Positions 59,528-64,000 of a stretch of DNA of 64,000 nucleotides are shown piece by piece. Both the position numbers and the translations under genes were made by a program. Each line of letters opens with the position of its first letter. The stretch's first letter is position 1. The notes under the pieces were generated by a model that made no database searches, was not told the DNA's origin, and saw only the letters and a program-made list of their open reading frames with translations. This DNA is from Paenibacillus jilunlii (GTDB lineage Bacteria > Bacillota > Bacilli > Paenibacillales > Paenibacillaceae): positions 18,000 through 81,999 of the forward strand of contig NZ_FNGM01000026.1 in the NCBI RefSeq assembly GCF_900102965.1. Direction: 5' to 3'.

Positions 59528-60991
59528 ATGAACAAACATATCGCCGTCGATATCGGCGCCTCCAGCGGCAGGCTGGTGGTTGGAACACTTCAGGAGGGGA
59601 AACTCAGCCTAGAGGAAATTCACCGCTTCAGCAATGGCTTCACAGAACGTGATGGCTCCTGCTTCTGGGATATTGATTATTTATTTGATCAGATTATCGT
59701 TGGTCTCCAGAAAGCCAAAGCACATGGCATTCCGGAGTGCACGTTAGGCATCGATACCTGGGCGGTGGATTATGTGCTCCTGGATGCGGCAGGAAGCCGC
59801 ATCCAGGAGGTATATGCCTACCGTGATCGCCGTACAGAGGGCGTCATGGAGGAAGTGGCCGCGCTCATTCCGCCGGAGACTGTATATGCCAAAACAGGGA
59901 TTCAGCAATTAAGCTTTAATACCTTATATCAATTATATGCCCATGACCGCAAAGAACTGGCCCAAGCGGAGCAAATTCTGCTGGTGCCGGATTATCTCTA
60001 CTATAGATTAGGCGGACGGAAGATCAATGAGGTCACGAATGCCTCTACCACCCAACTGCTGAATTTGCAGACTGGCGACTTCGACTCCGAGCTGCTGTCG
60101 CTTCTTCAATTGCGAAGAGAGCAGTTTGCCGCACTGACTGCGCCTGGAGAGAGCCTTGGGTTCATCGCAGAGTCACTTGTCAGTCAATATGATCTGCCAC
60201 GTTGCAAACTGATCTGTGCTGCCACGCATGACACCGCCTCTGCGGTGCTTGGTGTACCCGTGCAAAAGGGCCGGTCTGCAGCTTACATCAGCAGCGGCAC
60301 CTGGTCGCTGCTGGGTGTGGAGCTTAACCAGCCGATTAACAGTCCGCAGGCGATGGCAGCGAATTATACTAACGAATGGGGAGCCTTCGGTACCTACCGG
60401 TTCCTCAAGAATATCATGGGCCTCTGGCTGATCCAGGAGGTGCGCAGGCTGGACGGCGAACGCTGCAGCTTCGCCGAGCTGGCCCGGCTGGCCGGAGAAG
60501 CCGAAGGCTTTCGCAGTCTGATCCCGTGTAACGCACCGCGTTTCCTCAATCCGGGGAACATGATGGAGGAAATCCGCTCCGCCTGCGCGGAGAGCGGGCA
60601 GCCTATCCCGCTGACGCCTGGACAACTCGCCCGCTGTATATTTGACAGTCTGGCCTTGTCCTACCGGAGTTATCTGCATGAGCTGGAGGAGCTTACGGGA
60701 ACAAAGGTGGAGGTGCTGCAAATCGTCGGCGGCGGGGCGAATAACACACTGCTATGCCAATTGACTGCCGATGTGGCCGGCAGAGAGGTGCTGGCCGGAC
60801 CCACGGAGTCGACGGCACTGGGCAATCTCGCGGTTCAGCTGATTCACCAAGGCAGTGTAGACAATATTGCCGAAGCCAGGGAGATTATCGGGAACTCTTT
60901 TCCCATTGCCGCTTATACCCCGCGTCCCGTTCCACAGCTGGAAGAGCTGCTGGACCGCTGGAAGGCCCTTCATGCCCAGAATATCCATTAA
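59528..60991 (+). CDS. rhaB: L-rhamnulokinase
   Basis: A 487-residue FGGY-family sugar kinase that phosphorylates L-rhamnulose at O1. The phosphate-binding motif is AVDIGASSGRLVVG at residues 5-18; LGIDTWAVDYVLLD, NEVTNASTTQLLN, CAATHDTASAV and YISSGTWSLLGVE are typical of RhaB, and the C-terminal QIVGGGANNTLLCQLTADV binds nucleotide. AAGGAGAG precedes the ATG. It follows the alcohol dehydrogenase by 27 bp. A tandem repeat fills the space between it and rhaA. Confidence 0.95.
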   Translation: MNKHIAVDIGASSGRLVVGTLQEGKLSLEEIHRFSNGFTERDGSCFWDIDYLFDQIIVGLQKAKAHGIPECTLGIDTWAVDYVLLDAAGSRIQEVYAYRDRRTEGVMEEVAALIPPETVYAKTGIQQLSFNTLYQLYAHDRKELAQAEQILLVPDYLYYRLGGRKINEVTNASTTQLLNLQTGDFDSELLSLLQLRREQFAALTAPGESLGFIAESLVSQYDLPRCKLICAATHDTASAVLGVPVQKGRSAAYISSGTWSLLGVELNQPINSPQAMAANYTNEWGAFGTYRFLKNIMGLWLIQEVRRLDGERCSFAELARLAGEAEGFRSLIPCNAPRFLNPGNMMEEIRSACAESGQPIPLTPGQLARCIFDSLALSYRSYLHELEELTGTKVEVLQIVGGGANNTLLCQLTADVAGREVLAGPTESTALGNLAVQLIHQGSVDNIAEAREIIGNSFPIAAYTPRPVPQLEELLDRWKALHAQNIH

Positions 60992-61206
60992 GATGCTGAT
61001 CTTCACAAAACTAAATGGATGCTTTCGAAGCGGGTTTTGAACGTAGACCATTCAAGGAGCAGATGCTCACAAAACTAAGTGTATGCTTTCGAAGCGAGTT
61101 TTGAACGTAAGACAATTCATGGAGCAGATGCTCACAAAACTAAGTGTATGCTTTCGAAGCGGGTTTTGAACGTAGACAATTCAGGGAGCGGATGCTCACA
61201 AAACTT
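60990..61206. repeat. 64-65-bp tandem repeat between rhaB and rhaA
   Basis: TCACAAAACT begins at 61003, 61067, 61132 and 61196 (steps 64, 65, 64). Each full unit carries ACAAAACT, GCTTTCGAAGC and AGTTTTGA, so each can fold into a hairpin, plus the shared ACGTAGACAATTCA tail. The array starts at the rhaB stop and ends at the Shine-Dalgarno site of rhaA. Confidence 0.88.
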
Positions 61207-61221
61207 TTAGGAGGTTGCAGC

Positions 61222-62478
61222 ATGGATCAGAGCATCATCAATAGTTATGGCGAAGCCAAGAAATTATATGCAGCGCATGGAATCCATGTGGATGAAGTGT
61301 TGGAGAAGCTGGCTCAGATCAAAATTTCACTGCACTGCTGGCAGGGCGATGATGTCAAAGGGTTTCTATTTAAAGATAAGGAGCTAAGCGGGGGTATCGC
61401 AGTAACCGGCAGCTACCCTGGGCGTGCCGGTACGCCGGATGAGCTGCGCAAGGATTTGGAGAAGGCCTTGTCGCTGATTCCGGGGAAACACAAGGTGAAC
61501 TTGCATGCCATCTATGCCGACACGGATGAACAGGTAGATCTGGATGAGCTGGAGCCTCGCCATTTTGCGCCTTGGGTCGAGTGGGCCAAGGAACAGGGGC
61601 TGGGTCTGGATTTCAATCCAACCTGCTTCTCTCATCCCAAAGCGGCAGACGGCTTTACCTTAAGCCATGCAGACGAGGAAATCCGCAGCTTCTGGATTCG
61701 GCACTGCAAGGCTTCGCGCCGGATTGCTGAATATTTTGGCCGCGAGCTGGGGCAGCCCTGCGTGACGAATTTCTGGGTGCCGGACGGCTATAAGGATACC
61801 CCGGTGGACCGGCTGGCTCCGCGCATGCGCCTGAAGGAATCGCTGGATGAAGTGTTCAGTGAGGAGATTGATCCGAAGTTCAACATTGATGCGGTAGAGA
61901 GCAAGCTGTTCGGAATCGGTTCTGAGAGTTATGTTGTTGGATCTCATGAATTCTATATGGGCTATGGGCTGACCCGGGGCAAGGCGATCTGCCTGGATGC
62001 CGGACATTTCCATCCGACCGAAGTCATTTCCAATAAACTGTCCTCCATTCTGATGTTCAGTGAACAGCTGCTGCTGCATGTCAGCCGGCCGGTCCGCTGG
62101 GACAGCGACCATGTCGTCACCATGGATGACGAGCTGCTCGAAATCGCCCGCGAGCTTGTCCGTGGAGATTTGCTGGGCCGCACGAATATCGGCCTGGACT
62201 TTTTTGACGGCAGCATCAATCACATCGCCGCATGGGTCATCGGCACACGCAATACCATTAAGGCACTGCTGCGGGCCATGCTGGAGCCGGTGGCAGAGCT
62301 GAAGGCGGTTGAGCTGGCTGGAGATTACACCTCCCGTCTAACCCTGGCCGAGGAATTCAAGTCCTATCCGTTCGGTGCCGTCTGGGATTATTACTGTGCT
62401 TCGCAGAACACACCTGTCCGTGAGCAGTGGTTGGCTGAAGTGAAGCGTTATGAACAGGAAGTGCTGACTGCAAGATAA
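61222..62478 (+). CDS. rhaA: L-rhamnose isomerase
   Basis: A 418-residue TIM-barrel isomerase converting L-rhamnose to L-rhamnulose. Metal and substrate residues lie in LHCWQGDDVKGF, GLDFNPTCFSHPKAADG, NFWVPDGYKDTPVDR, SHEFYMGYGLTRGKAICLDAGHFHPTE and SRPVRWDSDHVV. Start ATG 61222 follows AGGAGG and gives the family's normal length; the frame is open upstream only because it runs through the repeat. It is the third gene of the rhamnose operon. Confidence 0.96.
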   Translation: MDQSIINSYGEAKKLYAAHGIHVDEVLEKLAQIKISLHCWQGDDVKGFLFKDKELSGGIAVTGSYPGRAGTPDELRKDLEKALSLIPGKHKVNLHAIYADTDEQVDLDELEPRHFAPWVEWAKEQGLGLDFNPTCFSHPKAADGFTLSHADEEIRSFWIRHCKASRRIAEYFGRELGQPCVTNFWVPDGYKDTPVDRLAPRMRLKESLDEVFSEEIDPKFNIDAVESKLFGIGSESYVVGSHEFYMGYGLTRGKAICLDAGHFHPTEVISNKLSSILMFSEQLLLHVSRPVRWDSDHVVTMDDELLEIARELVRGDLLGRTNIGLDFFDGSINHIAAWVIGTRNTIKALLRAMLEPVAELKAVELAGDYTSRLTLAEEFKSYPFGAVWDYYCASQNTPVREQWLAEVKRYEQEVLTAR

Positions 62479-62573
62479 GGGCTGCCGGGAACGAACGCAT
62501 TTAAGAGACCAAAAACTGACATGGAAATTTAATGTTCAACTTATTTAGCCATGCATATAAGGAGAGAACACAT

Positions 62574-63419
62574 ATGAGCACATCCGTAATTGAATCCAAA
62601 GGGTATATCGCAAGCGAAGAAGCTCCGTTTATCCAGGAGATGTCGGAAATCACCCGCCACATGTGGTCACTGGGCTGGGATGAGCTGAACGGCGGCAATG
62701 TGAGCTGCTTGCTGGATGAGGAGGAGGTGGCCCGGTATATCAACATCCGGGAGCCGCTGCGGACGATTAAGCTCACGTTTCCGGTTCAGGAGCTGGCCGG
62801 CAAATATTTCATAGTCACAGGTTCGGGCAAATACTTCCGCAATGTGATCAAAGATCCGGAAGCGAATCTCGGCGTGCTGCGTGTCAGCGGCAGCGGCGAG
62901 AGCGTGGAAGTGCTGTGGGGTCTGCGGAACGGCGCAGTGCCGACGAGCGAGCTGCCTTCACATTTTATGAGCCACATTGAACGGCTGAAGGTAGACCCGT
63001 CACACCGCATTGTGCTGCATACCCATGCTACGAATGTCATCGCCATGACATTTACCCATGATCTGGATGAGCTAAAATTCACCAAAACCCTGTGGCAAAT
63101 GTGCACCGAGTGCCTGGTCGTCTTCCCGGATGGTGTCAGCGTCATTCCTTGGATGGTTCCGGGGAGCAGTGAAATCGGCCGGGCGACAGCCGACAAAATG
63201 AAGGATTACCGCGTAGTAATCTGGCCGCAGCATGGCATTTTTGTCACCGGTGCAACGATGGATGCCACTTTTGGCCTGGTGGAAACGATTGAAAAAGCTG
63301 CAATTGTCTACAACCTGATCGGCGGCAGAGAAATCAAGCAGAAGATCACGGACCGGCAGCTGGCCGATTTGGCCGCGGCATTCTGTGTAACGCCAAAAGC
63401 AGGGATATTGGAATTATAA
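62574..63419 (+). CDS. rhaD: rhamnulose-1-phosphate aldolase
   Basis: A 281-residue class II aldolase that splits L-rhamnulose-1-phosphate into dihydroxyacetone phosphate and L-lactaldehyde. Conserved blocks are WDELNGGNVSCLLDEEE, the phosphate-binding FIVTGSGKYFRN, the zinc ligands HTHATN with a later His in IWPQHGIFVTG, and the acidic TSELPSHFMSHIE. ATG 62574 lies 8 nt after AAGGAGAG; upstream open frame is not coding. Last gene of the operon; no clear terminator hairpin was seen directly after it. Confidence 0.95.
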   Translation: MSTSVIESKGYIASEEAPFIQEMSEITRHMWSLGWDELNGGNVSCLLDEEEVARYINIREPLRTIKLTFPVQELAGKYFIVTGSGKYFRNVIKDPEANLGVLRVSGSGESVEVLWGLRNGAVPTSELPSHFMSHIERLKVDPSHRIVLHTHATNVIAMTFTHDLDELKFTKTLWQMCTECLVVFPDGVSVIPWMVPGSSEIGRATADKMKDYRVVIWPQHGIFVTGATMDATFGLVETIEKAAIVYNLIGGREIKQKITDRQLADLAAAFCVTPKAGILEL

Positions 63420-63629
63420 AACATTAATTAGACAAAACTGAGGTTATCTTTGATACAAGAGATGGGATAAGCAGGTAACTGCGGCGTCCCGGTTTTTTTA
63501 TTGTATAGGAAATTATGCAATACCAAACCGTGTGGTTGTCCTGTGGAATGGAGAAACCCTTCCCAAATAACGGATTTCCTGTCCTCATGAGCCGAAGATC
63601 GAACGTGAAGTAGACTCCTCGTGCCCACA

Positions 63630-63897
63630 GGCCGGTTGGCCTGGAAACAAGGGCAGGATATGCCGTGGTTGGAGCTGGGGAAGGCCTATTTGCCCGTATC
63701 TTGAAAACTATATAGTTGAGGGAATAGTCGGTCCCCGTTCACCGAGCTCTTTGCAGGCGCTAGTTGGAAAAAGGGAACTTAATTCTCCACAAAATCAACA
63801 ATAGTTAGATTTAAGTGGAAAAATGGATCTTAATTTACTTATATTCCCTTACCAGGAGTGAGATGAGCTAGATTAGTTACCCTTTTTCCACTTATCT
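63630..63897. repeat. Dispersed intergenic repeat element, copy 3
   Basis: A worn palindromic unit (AACAAGGGCAGGATATGCCGTGGTTGG) with GGTTGGCCTGG flank lies at 63630-63680. It is followed by GGCGCTAGTTGGAAAAAGGG (63756-63775), then 51 bp later AAGTGGAAAAATGG, and the inverted CCTTTTTCCACTT ending near 63893. It shows the same order as the copies at 24950 and 32988. The rest of 63420-63900 shows no gene. Confidence 0.75.
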
Positions 63898-63905
63898 GCG
63901 GAAAA

Positions 63906-64000
63906 TGAACTGCACCCCGTCAAGTAGACAGTACAAAAAATAAAAGTATTTTAAGCGGCCTTGGTCCTGAATTCAATGGGACTAAGGCCGTTTAGTTTTG
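63906..64000 (-). mobile_element. IS3-family insertion sequence, one end (cut by window edge)
   Basis: TGAACTGCACCCCGTCAAGT at 63906 resembles IS3-group terminal repeats, and the transposase stop lies 45 bp inside. It abuts the third copy of the dispersed repeat element. The rest of the element is outside the window. Confidence 0.7.
63951..64000 (-). CDS. IS3-family transposase (orfB), C-terminal end only
   Basis: The minus strand ends KLNGLSPIEFRTKAA and a TAA at 63953-63951. LNGLSPIEFRTKAA is the characteristic tail of IS3/IS150-type integrase-fold transposases. Only about 15 residues are inside the window. Confidence 0.75.
   Translation of the reverse strand, partial: KLNGLSPIEFRTKAA

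Overview
The window looks like a chromosomal segment of a low-to-mid-GC Firmicute, most probably Paenibacillus. Supporting signs are strong Shine-Dalgarno sites, CcpA (cre) boxes, YesM/YesN two-component regulators beside lipoprotein sugar-binding proteins, a YfiT/BstA-like protein, YolD, GH52, and long non-coding spacers full of repeats. No rRNA, tRNA or CRISPR array was seen.

Positions 1-41300 are mainly plant-polysaccharide utilisation. In order: a partial AraC regulator with a GH42 beta-galactosidase; housekeeping genes (Nudix, unknown protein); a kduI-deoR-kduD uronate operon; an orphan putative toroid-type carbohydrate enzyme; small genes (BstA-like, YolD-like, YbaK); a secreted cysteine peptidase coupled to a membrane-anchored protein; a YdcF protein; an ArsR-type regulator with an ABC importer and a GH2 enzyme under a consensus promoter overlapped by a perfect cre box; YesN/YesM with two paralogous binding proteins and two permeases; AraC plus GH52 beta-xylosidase; PadR plus DUF4180; GH88, GH28, AraC and GH43; and a 6-phosphogluconate dehydrogenase preceded by a remnant of zwf.

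Positions 41800-55650 are the most notable part: a tightly packed operon fdhF-hycB-hydA-hycB-moaA-aspA-hydF, with fdhD-hydE-hydG on the opposite strand. It encodes a cysteine-type molybdenum/tungsten formate dehydrogenase, an [FeFe] hydrogenase with intact H-cluster motifs, two polyferredoxins that could wire them together, all three H-cluster maturases, a molybdopterin biosynthesis enzyme and the FdhD sulfurtransferase. This is the gene content expected of a soluble formate hydrogenlyase / hydrogen-dependent CO2 reductase. Rex-like palindromes lie in front of fdhF and hydE, which suggests control by the NADH/NAD ratio. A cysteine desulfidase-like gene follows.

Positions 57200-63420 hold an L-rhamnose operon (DeoR regulator divergent from an iron alcohol dehydrogenase, rhaB, rhaA, rhaD). 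Its 1,2-propanediol branch fits the fermentative theme. The right edge cuts an IS3-family element.

The intergenic DNA is unusual. Several unrelated-looking repeat families share a 51-bp spacing, and a dispersed element occurs three times. There are also 35-bp, 64-bp, 7-bp and 6-bp tandem arrays. Two genes seem to start at ATT or ATC codons placed exactly behind strong Shine-Dalgarno sites.
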